Shown here one piece after another: positions 8,794-18,904 of a stretch of 64,000 bases of DNA. A program made the position numbers and the translations under genes. Position 1 is the stretch's first letter, and the number at the start of each line of letters is the position of its first letter. A model generated the notes under the pieces. The model was not told the DNA's origin. It made no database searches and saw only the letters and a program-made list of their open reading frames with translations. Location: contig NZ_JAPNOZ010000006.1 of assembly GCF_029955155.1 (NCBI RefSeq), forward strand, positions 124,001-188,000, in the 5' to 3' direction. This DNA is from Psychrobacillus sp. NEAU-3TGS (GTDB taxonomy: Bacteria; Bacillota; Bacilli; Bacillales_A; Planococcaceae).

Positions 8794-10491
8794 ATGTGGG
8801 ATTTACTTGCACAAATGCTGTCAAGAATGACACTAATCATCACGATTGCTTTCCTCATAACACGTCTGCGCACTTTTAGACAGATGATTTATCGAGATTT
8901 AAATATGAAAGACAGCTTTATAATGATTCTACTCTTTGGTTTATTTGGTGTAATCGGAAATTATACAGCTATAGTTGTCAATCCGGAAGCTCATATGATT
9001 TCCAGCTTGTGGAACCCTGCTCTTCAGATGGACAATGCTATTGCAGATACACGTAATATCGGCATCATCATAGGTGGATTGGTCGGCGGTCCAGTAGTTG
9101 GGCTTGGATCGGCATTGATTGCAGGTGGCCATCGTTTAATAATGGGTGGATTTATTGGAGATGCCACTTTCATTGCTACGCTTATTGGTGGTGGATTGGC
9201 AGGACTGTTTGGACGGAAATTGCGAGTCTTTGGCTTAATACGTCCTTTGCCAATGTTTTTAAGCGGGCTTTTGATCCTTATCATTCAAATTCTGCTTATC
9301 CCTTTGATTGCTTCTCAGCACAGTACCGCTTTTCATTTAATCAGTTATACTGGGGTACCTATTATCGTCATTAATGGCATAGGAATCTGGATTTGTGCAA
9401 TCGTTTTTAATAGCGTTATTCAGGATGAGGAACATACACGCGCCAGCCAAACGGCAACGGCACTCTCGATTGCAAATCAGACGCTGACACTTTTTCGCCA
9501 AGGATTAAACGAATCCTCTGCAAGAAAAGCTACCAAGATCATCCAGCAGTTAACAAACGTTGATGATGTGGCAATCACACGGGGCATTAGGGAGCTTGCA
9601 CATACTGGCGGACCTAGCAGCCAATCGGAAATAAAATATAGAGAGCTCGTATTTAAAACCGGTAAAATCGAAAGCGCCCACTCCCCGGAGTATGAGTTTA
9701 TTATTTTTCCATTAATCGTTAAAGATAAAACGATTGGGACATTAACATTTTACTTTAACCATCCATTTCACGTCACATCGGTAGATCGGGAAATGGCAGA
9801 AGGGCTCAGTAATTTATTTTCTAGCCAATTGGAGTTAGGCGAGGTTGAACGTTATAATCACTTGTTGCAGGATGCTGAAGTAAAAGCGCTTCATGCCCAG
9901 ATTCACCCGCACTTTTTGTTCAACGCTTTAAATACAATTGTAGCACTATGCCGCATGGATCCATTGCTAGCGCGACAATTGTTGCTCCATTTATCGACCT
10001 TTTTAAGGAACAATTTAAGAGGACTTACAAATCGTCTTGTTCGTGTGGAAAAAGAGTTGGAAAATGTCCATGCTTATTTCGCATTAGAAAACGCCCGGTT
10101 TCCGGATAAGTTTGAGCTCACAATTGAAATGCAATCCCATCTAAATAATGCGCTTATACCACCTTTCTTACTGCAACCGCTTGTTGAAAATGCTATTACA
10201 CATGGAGAATTAAAAGACTTAGGCGGAATCGGAAAAATCCGCATTGATATTAAACAAGAAGAAGCAAAACTGCTATTAACCGTTACAGATAACGGAATTG
10301 GCGTACCGTCGGAAAGGCTCGCGGATTTAGGTCAGCGTGTTGTCAATTCAACGAAAAACGGTAGCGGATCTGCCCTATTCAATATTAAAGAGCGCTTAAC
10401 TGCCCTATTTAGCCAAGACGCCACATTTAAAATGGAAAGTAAGCAGGGACAAGGAACAACAATTTTTATCACATTACCGATACACTTTTAA
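8794..10491 (+). CDS. lytS: LytS-family sensor histidine kinase
   Basis: 565 aa from ATG 8794 (GAGG at 8 nt); a TTG at 8770 would add eight residues but has a poorer site. The order is a 5TM-LYT sensor (residues ~1-200, with the long NPEAHMISSLWNPALQMDN loop), a GAF-like domain (~210-350), then HisKA with HAQIHPHFLFNAL (His near 371) and HATPase (LVENAITHG, DNGIGV). LytS kinases sense envelope state or pyruvate and drive lrgAB-type holin operons. Its response regulator follows after 16 nt; no lrgAB is next to it. Confidence 0.92.
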   Translation: MWDLLAQMLSRMTLIITIAFLITRLRTFRQMIYRDLNMKDSFIMILLFGLFGVIGNYTAIVVNPEAHMISSLWNPALQMDNAIADTRNIGIIIGGLVGGPVVGLGSALIAGGHRLIMGGFIGDATFIATLIGGGLAGLFGRKLRVFGLIRPLPMFLSGLLILIIQILLIPLIASQHSTAFHLISYTGVPIIVINGIGIWICAIVFNSVIQDEEHTRASQTATALSIANQTLTLFRQGLNESSARKATKIIQQLTNVDDVAITRGIRELAHTGGPSSQSEIKYRELVFKTGKIESAHSPEYEFIIFPLIVKDKTIGTLTFYFNHPFHVTSVDREMAEGLSNLFSSQLELGEVERYNHLLQDAEVKALHAQIHPHFLFNALNTIVALCRMDPLLARQLLLHLSTFLRNNLRGLTNRLVRVEKELENVHAYFALENARFPDKFELTIEMQSHLNNALIPPFLLQPLVENAITHGELKDLGGIGKIRIDIKQEEAKLLLTVTDNGIGVPSERLADLGQRVVNSTKNGSGSALFNIKERLTALFSQDATFKMESKQGQGTTIFITLPIHF

Positions 10492-10507
10492 TAGGAGATA
10501 GATGGAT

Positions 10508-11241
10508 ATGCTACAAGCTTTTATCGTAGAGGATGAACAATTTGCACGAGAAGAATTAAAGTATTTATTAACCGAGACAGGCGATATAGAAATTATCGGT
10601 GATTCGGAAACGATGCATGAGGCGCTATGGGATATTAATGATCTTCAACCGGATGTTGTGTTTCTGGATATCGAGCTTGCCAAAGGAAATGGACTGGAAC
10701 TGGCGAAACAATTTATACATATGAAAAAGCAGCCAATGATCGTATTTGCAACTGCTTACGATGAATACGCGCTTGAGGCATTCAATCTCGATGCTGTTGA
10801 TTACATTGTCAAACCGATTGATGAAAAAAGACTGCGTAAAACCGTAGACAAATTACTAACACACGCTCAGCTCCATAGTGATCAGCAAATGCAAAAAAGT
10901 ACACAGCCGCAAGGAACAAAAACAATTCCGGCAAAAGACGGAGATAGAATGATTATTGTTCAAGCAGATGAGATTTACTATATCGGAACAGAAAACCGCC
11001 AAACCTTTATTAAAACCGCACAGCACAAATATGAATCGGATTTGTTGCTTTATCAATTGATAGAAAAACTTGGTGAAGACTTTTTGCAAGTGCATCGAGG
11101 ATACATTGTCAATGTCAAGTATGTTACTGCCATGGAACCATGGTTTAACCGCGCTTATAATTTATTTTGAAAGACGGTTCAAAAGTACCCGTCAGCCGCT
11201 CCTTCGCCAAAAACGTGATGCAAAAATTAGGATTTAAATGA
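10508..11241 (+). CDS. lytT: LytTR response regulator with a one-base frameshift near the C-terminus
   Basis: REC domain first (FIVEDEQ, VFLDIELAKG with phospho-Asp, KPIDEKR), then LytTR from ~residue 135. The frame stops at TGA 11168, but the missing end (LKDGSKVPVSRSFAK...) continues in the -1 frame to TGA 11241. Restoring one T in the TTTT run at 11165-11168 gives a normal-length ~244-aa regulator. ATG 10502 is also possible as start. The break cuts the last ~24 residues of the DNA-binding domain. It may be a base-call error, since eno has the same kind of defect. Confidence 0.85.
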
Positions 11242-11267
11242 GCGACTTTTACTTTGCCAAAAACGAG

Positions 11268-11300
11268 AAGTAGGCTAATCAATATTTGATTAACCTACTT
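11268..11300 (+). terminator. Hairpin after lytT
   Basis: AAGTAGGCTAATCA and TGATTAACCTACTT pair with one mismatch around a 5-nt loop, 27 nt after the lytT stop. Confidence 0.55.
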
Positions 11301-11314
11301 CCAGTAACACACTA

Positions 11315-11351
11315 TAAAAAATAGCACCCATATGCATGGATGCTATTTTTT
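11315..11351. terminator. Bidirectional terminator between lytT and yfcC
   Basis: AAAAAATAGCACCCAT and ATGGATGCTATTTTTT form a stem with one mismatch, A-run before and T-run after, serving both convergent genes. Confidence 0.85.
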
Positions 11352-11358
11352 ACAATTA

Positions 11359-12798
11359 TTATGACCAGCCAATTAACTGGGCAATGACAAGTACTACAAT
11401 AGAAATTCCAGCCCATATTAGGAATAATGGATAGAAGAAACGAATCCACGTTTGCCACTTCACACCTGCAATCGCTAAAGCTGCCATGAAATATCCGCTT
11501 GTCGGGTAGAAAATATGTGTAAACCCATCTCCAAGCTGATAAGCAAGAACAGCAGTTTGTCTTGTCACTCCAACCATGTCTGCAAGCGGTGCCATAATTG
11601 GCATTGTTACTAGTGCTTGTCCACTACCGGATGAAATAACAAAGTTAATAAGTACTTGCACAACATACATACCAACTGCTGCTAATGCTGGCGGCAAATC
11701 ACCAACGACTGCACCAAGTGCATGGACAATCGTATCCATAATGTTACCGTCCTCTAATACAACAGCGACCGCACGGGCCAGTCCAACGATGAACGCCCCC
11801 ATTAAGACGTCTTTAAAACCTTGATTAAATGCTTCGCAAATATCGCCAACTTTAAGACCTGAAATGATCCCTACGACAATTCCCATAATGATAAAGAGTC
11901 CTGCCATTTCAACCATAAACCAGCCTCTTGAAATAACTCCGTATACAAGGATGGCAAAGAATACTAGGGCTACAATTGCTGCCCACTTTTGTCTTCCTGT
12001 TGCAGGAATAGCTTCAGCTTTTCCCACATTGTTATACAATGAACGTTTTTCCATATCATCTTCATACACAAAACTATGCGTCGGATTTTGTTTGATTTTC
12101 TTTGCATATCGCATAATGAATAAAACTGCTGCCGTAACCGCTATGATAAATACGATTAAGCGTAATCCAAGCCCTGAGAAAACCGGCAGTCCAGATAACT
12201 TCTGTCCAAGCCCTGTGTTAATCGGATTTAATACTCCTGCTGTAAATCCAACAACTGTCCCACAAAGTGCAATGGCTGCAGCTGTTATCGAATCGTAGCC
12301 AAGTGCAATAATTAGCGGCATAATTACCGGAATATAAACGAGTGATAATTCAGCTGTTCCAATCAATGTTGCGATCAATGCGAATACTGTTGTTAAAACA
12401 GGGATGAGCATAATACTTTTATGCGCAAATTTCCTTGCGAGTTTATCAACTGCAATTTCAATAATTCCCGTACGTCTAAGTACCATAAACATTCCACCAA
12501 TGATAAACGTGAAGAATACAACTTCTCCCGCATCAATCAATCCTCGAGGAATAACCGTTATAAAGTCCTGAATACCTACTGGTGTCTGATCAACATATTG
12601 AAAGGAATTCGGATCGATAGTCGTTCTGCCATCTGGTCCTGGTACACGTTCAAACTCCCCCGCTGGGATAAAATATGTTGTCAATGCCGCTAACGCACTA
12701 AAGACAAATAAAATAACATAGATATGCGGCATCTCAAATTTCTTCTTTTTCTTTTCTGGCTGCTGTTCTTCTTTATTCAGCTGCTGTGTATTTCGCAC
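11359..12798 (-). CDS. YfcC-family membrane transporter, 479 aa
   Basis: GTG start at 12798 has GGAGGGG at 5 nt; upstream frame extension lacks a site. A Lys-rich cytoplasmic N-terminus (EKKKKKFEMPH) leads into about a dozen hydrophobic segments. PAGEFERV, GTAELSLVYIPVIMPL, SGSGQALVTMPIMAPL and YQLGDGFTHIFYPTSGY are the conserved pore motifs of the YfcC/ArcD-like antiporter family (C4-dicarboxylate or basic amino-acid type). Substrate cannot be decided. It is convergent with lytST and divergent from yhgE. Confidence 0.87.
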   Translation of the reverse strand: MRNTQQLNKEEQQPEKKKKKFEMPHIYVILFVFSALAALTTYFIPAGEFERVPGPDGRTTIDPNSFQYVDQTPVGIQDFITVIPRGLIDAGEVVFFTFIIGGMFMVLRRTGIIEIAVDKLARKFAHKSIMLIPVLTTVFALIATLIGTAELSLVYIPVIMPLIIALGYDSITAAAIALCGTVVGFTAGVLNPINTGLGQKLSGLPVFSGLGLRLIVFIIAVTAAVLFIMRYAKKIKQNPTHSFVYEDDMEKRSLYNNVGKAEAIPATGRQKWAAIVALVFFAILVYGVISRGWFMVEMAGLFIIMGIVVGIISGLKVGDICEAFNQGFKDVLMGAFIVGLARAVAVVLEDGNIMDTIVHALGAVVGDLPPALAAVGMYVVQVLINFVISSGSGQALVTMPIMAPLADMVGVTRQTAVLAYQLGDGFTHIFYPTSGYFMAALAIAGVKWQTWIRFFYPLFLIWAGISIVVLVIAQLIGWS

Positions 12799-13154
12799 GA
12801 TGACCCCTCCGAAAATGTGAATTATATGACCAAATAAATGCAAACAATTTGGGATACAAAACACATTATAATCGGGGAATTATTGCCTCGGCTGTTTTTA
12901 TAACCAAGTGTCCATATGTAGAACAAAAGGTACATCATTTGTAACGAAAAGTACAATTTTGGGGATTGAATTCACATAAACTACATAATTTTCATATATC
13001 ATTTTCATTAAAGACGTTTTAGATTCGTTACGGATTGTAGTTAAAAATGGCAAAAATATACCTCTTCCCCCCACTTAGGTTAATCACTATTTATTGAGGG
13101 TATACTACCACCATCTAGGACCGATTAACTTCAATTTAGTAGGGTGGTCAAGTT
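12799..13154. other. Divergent intergenic region, 356 bp
   Basis: Lies between the starts of the yfcC-like and yhgE-like genes and must hold both promoters. GTTAATC (13079) and GATTAAC (about 13123) are inverted copies just upstream of the yhgE start and could be an operator. No clear -35/-10 pair was found. Confidence 0.35.
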
Positions 13155-15341
13155 ATGAAAAATAGTTGGAAGATTTTCAAGACGGACATTCAAAATATAA
13201 GTAAAAATTGGGTGGCTGCCATTCTTATAGGAGGACTAGTTTTCCTGCCATCTTTATATGCATGGCTTAATATTTATGCTTCTTGGGATCCATATTCTCA
13301 AACGGATCAGCTTCCTGTTGCCGTTGTAAATGAGGATGTAGGGGCAGAAGTACGGGGAGAACAACTAAACGTTGGAAATGAACTGATTGATACATTGAAA
13401 AATAATGAAGACATGAAATGGTCTTTTACTTCTCGAAAAATGGCTATGGAAAAAGTGGAATATGGTGATTATTTTGCCGTCATCATTATTCCTAAAAACT
13501 TTTCCGAAAAGCTAGCTTCCGTCGTTTCGGATAACCCTCAGAAGGCGGATATCGAATACTATGTAAATGAAAAAATAAACTCCATTGCGCCCAAAATAAC
13601 GGAAAAAGGTGCCACGGTTATTGTTCAAAAAGTTAGCAGTCAATTCATCTCCAGTGTGAATGGAGTCATTTTTGACCTCTTTAATGATTTAGGGATTGAA
13701 ATAGAAAGAGACCTGCCAGATATTCAAAACTTCGAAAACTATGTATTCAAAATGGAACAAGACTTGCCCGCCATTCACAATTTGCTAACCGGTGCTCAAA
13801 AAGATGCCTCTTCCGCACAGAAAATTATCACTCAAGCTACTTCCATGTTACCACGTGCCGAACAAATAACGACTGAAGGTTTGGGTTCCATCGAAAGAAC
13901 GATAGATTTCTTGACGAAAGCGCAAAATCGCTTAAATGAACTGGCTCCTCAAGTGGAGAATGATTTGGAAAAAGTATCAAAGATTTCAAACAATACAAAT
14001 GAATTTCTGCAAAGCGTTCAAAATGTCCAACTGGATTTTACAGAATTGGACCGAGTAAAAGAGGATCTCGACAACAAGATGACCTCCAATATCCAAACAG
14101 TCGACGCGATTAGTAAGGACCTTAATTGGTTAAAGGAAGTATCTAATAGCTCAAACGACTCAGGTGCGGAAGCAAACAACGAAGAACAAACAAAGCTAGA
14201 TGATGCCATTGATAAAACGAACGAACTAAAAGCTTTTTTAAAAGAAGCGCAAACAAATACCCGAACCATCGATACACTTGTAAAAGATAAAGAACAACAA
14301 TTCCAAACAACATTGAATGATCTACAACAAATAGCTCAGAATACATCCGTCCAATTGGATGCCTTTATAAACGAATACAAAAACACGATTGAACCAACTG
14401 TTCTTTCCGAAGTAGCCAAAGCAAAAAAGACGCTAGGAAATGCGAAAGAAATGCTGACCAGTATACAGTCAACTTTACCGGAAGTCGCAAGTACTCTAAA
14501 TAGCGCAGATGCCCATATTAAAGAAGGAAAAACAACACTAGATCAAGCATTGGCACAATACCCATATATACATGATAAAGTGAACCAGTTAGCAGATAGG
14601 ATACGAAAAGTTCAAGGGGAAACGAATATCACTGAAATAATCCAGTTACTCCGCAATGATCCACAAGCGGAACGTAGCTTCTTCGAAGAGCCAATCGTCT
14701 TGAATGAAAACAAACTCTTCCCTATCGCAAACTATGGAACAGGCATGACTCCTTTTTATACAGTTCTTGCTATCTGGGTCGGTTGTTTGCTGCTTATATC
14801 ACTTCTTGCTACAGATGCCAATCATGAAATGAATGTAAGTGCACGTAGTGTATATTTCGGTAGATTGTTTACTTTCACAGCCATTGGTCTACTCCAAGCA
14901 TTGATAGTAACAATAGGCGACATTGTTCTATTAGGTGTGGATGTCAAAGATTCTTTATGGTTTATATTATTTGGATTTATTATTAGTTTCGTTTTCATGT
15001 CCATTGTTTACACGCTCGTTTCCGTATTTGGCGATGTAGGAAAAGCGCTGGCCATTATTATGCTAGTCCTGCAGATTGCAGGGGCAGGCGGAACCTATCC
15101 AGTCGTTCTTTTACCAGAATTTTTTCAAACGATTAACCCTGCACTCCCTTTTACGTATGCAGTAGATCTTATGCGAGAAGCTGTAGGAGGGATCGTTTGG
15201 CAAAGAGCAATACGAGATGCTTCCTTCCTGTTGCTCTTCAGCTTAGTATTTTTACTATTCGGCACCTTCTTAAAAGAAAAGATAAACCGAAAAACAAAAC
15301 TAATGCTTAAAAAGTCGCGAGAATCTGGATTGTTTCATTGA
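13155..15341 (+). CDS. YhgE/Pip family membrane protein, 728 aa
   Basis: Starts MKNSWKIFKTDIQNISKNWV, a typical YhgE/Pip N-terminus with one membrane span (~20-40) and the LPSLYAWLNI motif. A long extracytoplasmic part (~45-530) is rich in heptad-like helices. The C-terminus has five to six spans of the ABC-2 permease type (IANYGTGMTPFYTVLAIWVG onward). Family members act as phage receptors (Pip) or in ESX/type VII-linked export and envelope maintenance. No partner genes adjoin, so the role is open. Confidence 0.9.
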   Translation: MKNSWKIFKTDIQNISKNWVAAILIGGLVFLPSLYAWLNIYASWDPYSQTDQLPVAVVNEDVGAEVRGEQLNVGNELIDTLKNNEDMKWSFTSRKMAMEKVEYGDYFAVIIIPKNFSEKLASVVSDNPQKADIEYYVNEKINSIAPKITEKGATVIVQKVSSQFISSVNGVIFDLFNDLGIEIERDLPDIQNFENYVFKMEQDLPAIHNLLTGAQKDASSAQKIITQATSMLPRAEQITTEGLGSIERTIDFLTKAQNRLNELAPQVENDLEKVSKISNNTNEFLQSVQNVQLDFTELDRVKEDLDNKMTSNIQTVDAISKDLNWLKEVSNSSNDSGAEANNEEQTKLDDAIDKTNELKAFLKEAQTNTRTIDTLVKDKEQQFQTTLNDLQQIAQNTSVQLDAFINEYKNTIEPTVLSEVAKAKKTLGNAKEMLTSIQSTLPEVASTLNSADAHIKEGKTTLDQALAQYPYIHDKVNQLADRIRKVQGETNITEIIQLLRNDPQAERSFFEEPIVLNENKLFPIANYGTGMTPFYTVLAIWVGCLLLISLLATDANHEMNVSARSVYFGRLFTFTAIGLLQALIVTIGDIVLLGVDVKDSLWFILFGFIISFVFMSIVYTLVSVFGDVGKALAIIMLVLQIAGAGGTYPVVLLPEFFQTINPALPFTYAVDLMREAVGGIVWQRAIRDASFLLLFSLVFLLFGTFLKEKINRKTKLMLKKSRESGLFH

Positions 15342-15429
15342 AGTTTGTAGTCACATTAAAGAATTTCGTAACCTTGAGGACACCTTCAGTACATTAGTAA
15401 TAAACCAGATTAGTACAAACTTTGTTAGC

Positions 15430-15468
15430 AAAAACCTTCTAATTCACCAGTTGAATTAGAAGGTTTTT
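15430..15468 (+). terminator. Strong terminator after yhgE
   Basis: 16-bp perfect arms (15431-15446, 15452-15467) around a 5-nt loop, ending in TTTTT. Confidence 0.85.
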
Positions 15469-15608
15469 AAATATGTGTGCTGAAAAGTATGAATACAGTT
15501 AGAGGTCGCACCCCGAGCAGTTTTTACAAGAAATACATTGATTCTTTAATAGTTCGTAATGGAATATACATGTTAATGAACTTATTTCTTAGCTAGGAGG
15601 CATAACTT

Positions 15609-16817
15609 GTGACAGATTTCATTTGGCCCACGATTAATTTAACAGGGATTTCCCCAACATTAAATTCCATGTTTGATCGTTTACAAACCGCTGAAGCAAC
15701 TCCACTTTTTAACTATACATCTAACTATGGTATTTCGGCATTAAGAGATGTCATTTCTACCGTAGGGGGTGGAACAGTTACCAACACACAAGGATTCTAT
15801 CAAGTATCAACATCGACAACTCCAAATACTTCAGCGATTTTAGATACGGCAGAACGCGGAAAGCTATTTCCTGGAAATTCATTCGAGGCCGGTGTTTCTA
15901 TCCGTATACCGGTTGCTCCAACTGGGACTCAAAAAGCAACTTGGGGATATTTTGATGGAAGTAATGGAGCCTATTTCGGTCAAGACTCTGCAGGCATTTT
16001 TATCGGGATCCTTAACAATGGAGTCGAAATATTCAAGGTTTATCAATCGTCATGGAATGAGGATAAGCTTAATGGTTCTGGGCCAAGTAAACTTACACTT
16101 GATACAACGGCGGGGAAAATGTTCCAAATACGATTTGGATACGAGTACGGAATCATTGAGTTCCGTATTGTATTTGTGAACTCTTTAAATTTCCAACAAA
16201 TCGTCGTCTGCCATCGACAAACCCAAGGCACTAACTTAACTTTACTTTCTGATCCAAACCAAGTCATTCGTGTACGTGCCGAAAATGGAGGATCAGGCGG
16301 TTCCTTTTCCACAATAGTTCGAGGAAGGTATTATGCTGTTCTCGGTCCAACTGTACCAACGAATAGAATCACCTCCGAAAGCCGGTTAAATATGACAGTA
16401 GGAGCCGGTGCCTTTGTTCCAACGATCAGCTTCCGACGAAAAGCCATTTTCCCTGACGGCTCCAATCGAAATAACTCGGTCAATGTACAAATCAGCAGCT
16501 TCGATATTCTTGCAAGCAACGATTTAAGATGGCAATTAAGATATGGTTCTACACTTACCGGGGCTTCCTTTGGAAATATAAGCGATACCCCTTCATCCGA
16601 AACTTGTAGTCAATCTGATGTTTCTGCTACTGCCATAAATACCTCGACTGGAATCAAACTTATGAGCGGATTTGCTAAAGGAGGACAACATGCAGCACAG
16701 CAAAGCTTTCCGGTCGACACTGTGTTGAATGGTACAACTCCAGTTACTTTAGCTGTTACGAGTCTTTCGGGAAATGCGACTTGTAATATAATCTTTCGAG
16801 TGCATGAAGATTGGTAA
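15609..16817 (+). CDS. Unrecognised 402-aa soluble protein, beta-rich, virion-fibre-like
   Basis: GTG start with AGGAGG at 8 nt. There is no signal peptide or membrane segment. The protein is rich in Gly, Thr, Ser and Asn; residues ~90-210 (FEAGVSIRIPVAP, GYFDGSNGAYFG, FQIRFGYEYGIIEFRIVF) read like a lectin-type beta sandwich, and the C-terminal ~130 residues like a second beta domain (NVQISSFDILASNDLRWQL). Composition recalls phage tail or receptor-binding proteins, but no phage genes are near. It is a single-gene unit ended by a perfect 20-bp hairpin. No function is claimed. Confidence 0.7.
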   Translation: MTDFIWPTINLTGISPTLNSMFDRLQTAEATPLFNYTSNYGISALRDVISTVGGGTVTNTQGFYQVSTSTTPNTSAILDTAERGKLFPGNSFEAGVSIRIPVAPTGTQKATWGYFDGSNGAYFGQDSAGIFIGILNNGVEIFKVYQSSWNEDKLNGSGPSKLTLDTTAGKMFQIRFGYEYGIIEFRIVFVNSLNFQQIVVCHRQTQGTNLTLLSDPNQVIRVRAENGGSGGSFSTIVRGRYYAVLGPTVPTNRITSESRLNMTVGAGAFVPTISFRRKAIFPDGSNRNNSVNVQISSFDILASNDLRWQLRYGSTLTGASFGNISDTPSSETCSQSDVSATAINTSTGIKLMSGFAKGGQHAAQQSFPVDTVLNGTTPVTLAVTSLSGNATCNIIFRVHEDW

Positions 16818-16882
16818 TAGTAGTGGTTTGTTTGCTTCTATTTGGGTTACAAGAGCCGAGAGTAAATTAGTTTTCAGACGCG

Positions 16883-16926
16883 AAAAAATACAGTTACATT
16901 TTGAAGAAAATGTAACTGTATTTTTT
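16883..16926. terminator. Perfect 20-bp hairpin terminator
   Basis: Exact arms 16883-16902 and 16907-16926 with a GAAG tetraloop and A/T tracts on both ends; ends the 402-aa gene and can serve the convergent gene. Confidence 0.85.
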
Positions 16927-17108
16927 GAACCTATTCTTTTCCAAGTACTATTTTCAAACGTCTCCAAAAAGCCCATCTTCACTAATTCCGCCTATTCTTT
17001 GTGTGCATCCAGTAAATGGCTAAGAGCAACCAGATTACTCGTGAAAGCAACTAGTTCTTCAAATACCAATTTTTTAGTCACCACTTTTTTAATGCTCAAA
17101 TATGATGA

Positions 17109-17816
17109 TTATGCACCAGCTTCTTTCAAAATACGTTCAATTTCTTTAAATCCACGTCTTTCTGCATGTTCTAATGGGGTAACCCCATCTCTATCACTAA
17201 TATTGAGATCAGCGCCATGATCAACTAATAATTGTACGATTTCTTGATAATTTTCCCTTCCATCCCCCAAAATGACTGCTTCCAATAATGCAGTCCAATG
17301 TAAGTTGTTAAGGTGGTTGACGTCCGTGTCAGAGTTAGTTAAAAGCTCCTCCACAATATCCACATGTCCCCGATCTGAAGCTGGAATGAGCGCAGTTCCA
17401 CCAAAACGATTTGTGATTGTTGTATCAGCTCCTGCTTGAACAGCAAGCTTCACGATTTCTAGCAAACCTTCTGCTCCAGAATATAAAAGCACATTATCCA
17501 TATTGTTATTGCGGATATCTATATCTGCCCCGTGTTCGATAAGTGTCTTAACAGTATCTACATTATTTTTTTGCGTTGCAGCCATTACAGCCGTATCTCC
17601 CTGATTATTTGTCGCATTAATATCGGCTCCGCCTTCTAATAATTCTAAAACGGTTTCTATGTCTCCTTCTGTTGCTGCAGCAATTAACTGTTGTTCCACA
17701 TTAGTTTCCCCCTTTTTTTCTAATTTAATAGTTGAACCTTCTTCTGAGTCTGGAGTCGTGCTACATGCGGTAAGCATAACTACGAGAAAACTTAAACAAA
17801 TCCCTTTCAGCTTCAT
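17109..17816 (-). CDS. Ankyrin-repeat lipoprotein, 235 aa
   Basis: ATG 17816 has AAAGGAGGTG at 9 nt. A lipobox (VMLTAC, Cys ~18) follows a KLKG hydrophobic signal, so it should be anchored outside the membrane. After a linker, about five ankyrin repeats run from residue ~45 to the end: DIETVLELLEGGADINATNN, NVDTVKTLIEHGADI, LLEIVKLAVQAGADT, HVDIVEELL, and NYQEIVQLLVDHGADL. Ankyrin arrays bind proteins; the partner is unknown. Confidence 0.9.
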   Translation of the reverse strand: MKLKGICLSFLVVMLTACSTTPDSEEGSTIKLEKKGETNVEQQLIAAATEGDIETVLELLEGGADINATNNQGDTAVMAATQKNNVDTVKTLIEHGADIDIRNNNMDNVLLYSGAEGLLEIVKLAVQAGADTTITNRFGGTALIPASDRGHVDIVEELLTNSDTDVNHLNNLHWTALLEAVILGDGRENYQEIVQLLVDHGADLNISDRDGVTPLEHAERRGFKEIERILKEAGA

Positions 17817-17929
17817 AATAGCCTGCACCTCCTTTATAAACATGTTATCATTGTAATACCTATATGAAAAATATTAATAAAATTTGCTTTACTAATATTT
17901 ATCGTATATAGAATGGAAGGATGTTAATG

Positions 17930-18805
17930 ATGGATATTAAGCAACTACGCTATTTTATTGCAATTGTAGAAGAAAGGAAGATTTCTGCTGCTGCTAAAAG
18001 ACTTCATATGTCCCAACCACCATTAAGCCAGCAACTGAAAGCTATGGAGAAGGAACTCGGTTCAACATTAGTGGAGAGAAGTGGAAAATATTTAGAACTG
18101 ACAGAGGCAGGAAATGCTCTATACAAAAATGCTTTACAAATAACCCAATTGATGGAGGAAACCAAAACAGAAGTAATGGAAGTTGGTAAAGGCTTAAATG
18201 GAAGGCTCACTATTGGAGTGAACACTTTTTCTGTTAACCGATTGCCTCATATTCTTGAGCAATTTCGAAAACAATTCCCAAATATAACATATAAAATTCA
18301 ACAAAATGAATCTTCCCACCTTTGCCAATTAGTCAGGGACCGAATGGTGGAATTAGCAATTATCCGCATGCCACTAAATCTAGACGATTTTTCGGTACTT
18401 CATTTATGTAACGAGCCATTTTACTTTGTCACGTCTAAGGAACATCCATCATTTGATGAAGAAATCTCACTTACTGATATTCAACATCACCCTCTCCTCT
18501 TTCCAAGTACAGAGGGACTAGGTGTGCATTACTTGATTTTAGAAGCGTTTTCCCGTTTCAAATTACAACCTAATATTGTTGGAGAGTGTTCTGATATTAG
18601 TCTTTTGATGGATCTAGTCACAGCTGACTTTGCTGCATCTATTGTTCCAGAAACCTTACTTCAACGATTTCGAGGGTATCCGGTAAATGCTTATCGGATA
18701 TCAAGCACAACCAAGTTGACTGGACCAGTTGGAATAATATGGCTCAAAGATCATAATTTATCCAAGGCTGCTCAAAATTTTATAGAGATGATTCAAATTG
18801 TATAA
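17930..18805 (+). CDS. LysR family transcriptional regulator, 291 aa
   Basis: Of the clustered starts (17921, 17927, 17930) the first overlaps the GGAAGG site, so 17927 or 17930 is used; 17930 gives the usual MDIKQLRYFIAIVEE. The LysR helix-turn-helix is ISAAAKRLHMSQPPLSQQLK; the effector domain follows from ~residue 90 (GRLTIGVN...). The family resembles the CynR/CatM group. A broken paralogue of the same N-terminus lies at 22.2 kb. Target genes are unclear: the ankyrin lipoprotein is divergent and could be one. Confidence 0.9.
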   Translation: MDIKQLRYFIAIVEERKISAAAKRLHMSQPPLSQQLKAMEKELGSTLVERSGKYLELTEAGNALYKNALQITQLMEETKTEVMEVGKGLNGRLTIGVNTFSVNRLPHILEQFRKQFPNITYKIQQNESSHLCQLVRDRMVELAIIRMPLNLDDFSVLHLCNEPFYFVTSKEHPSFDEEISLTDIQHHPLLFPSTEGLGVHYLILEAFSRFKLQPNIVGECSDISLLMDLVTADFAASIVPETLLQRFRGYPVNAYRISSTTKLTGPVGIIWLKDHNLSKAAQNFIEMIQIV

Positions 18806-18857
18806 AGTAATCACTTTAGGTTTTATTTTGCATATCCAACTAGGAAAATGACAAAGT

Positions 18858-18904
18858 AAAAACCCAATTTTTCCTTAATAAATAAAGAAATTGGGTTCTT
18901 TTTA
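18858..18904. terminator. Convergent terminator between lysR and the response regulator
   Basis: AACCCAATTTTT and AAATTGGGTT arms with a loop of ~16 nt, A-run before and T-run after. Confidence 0.7.
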
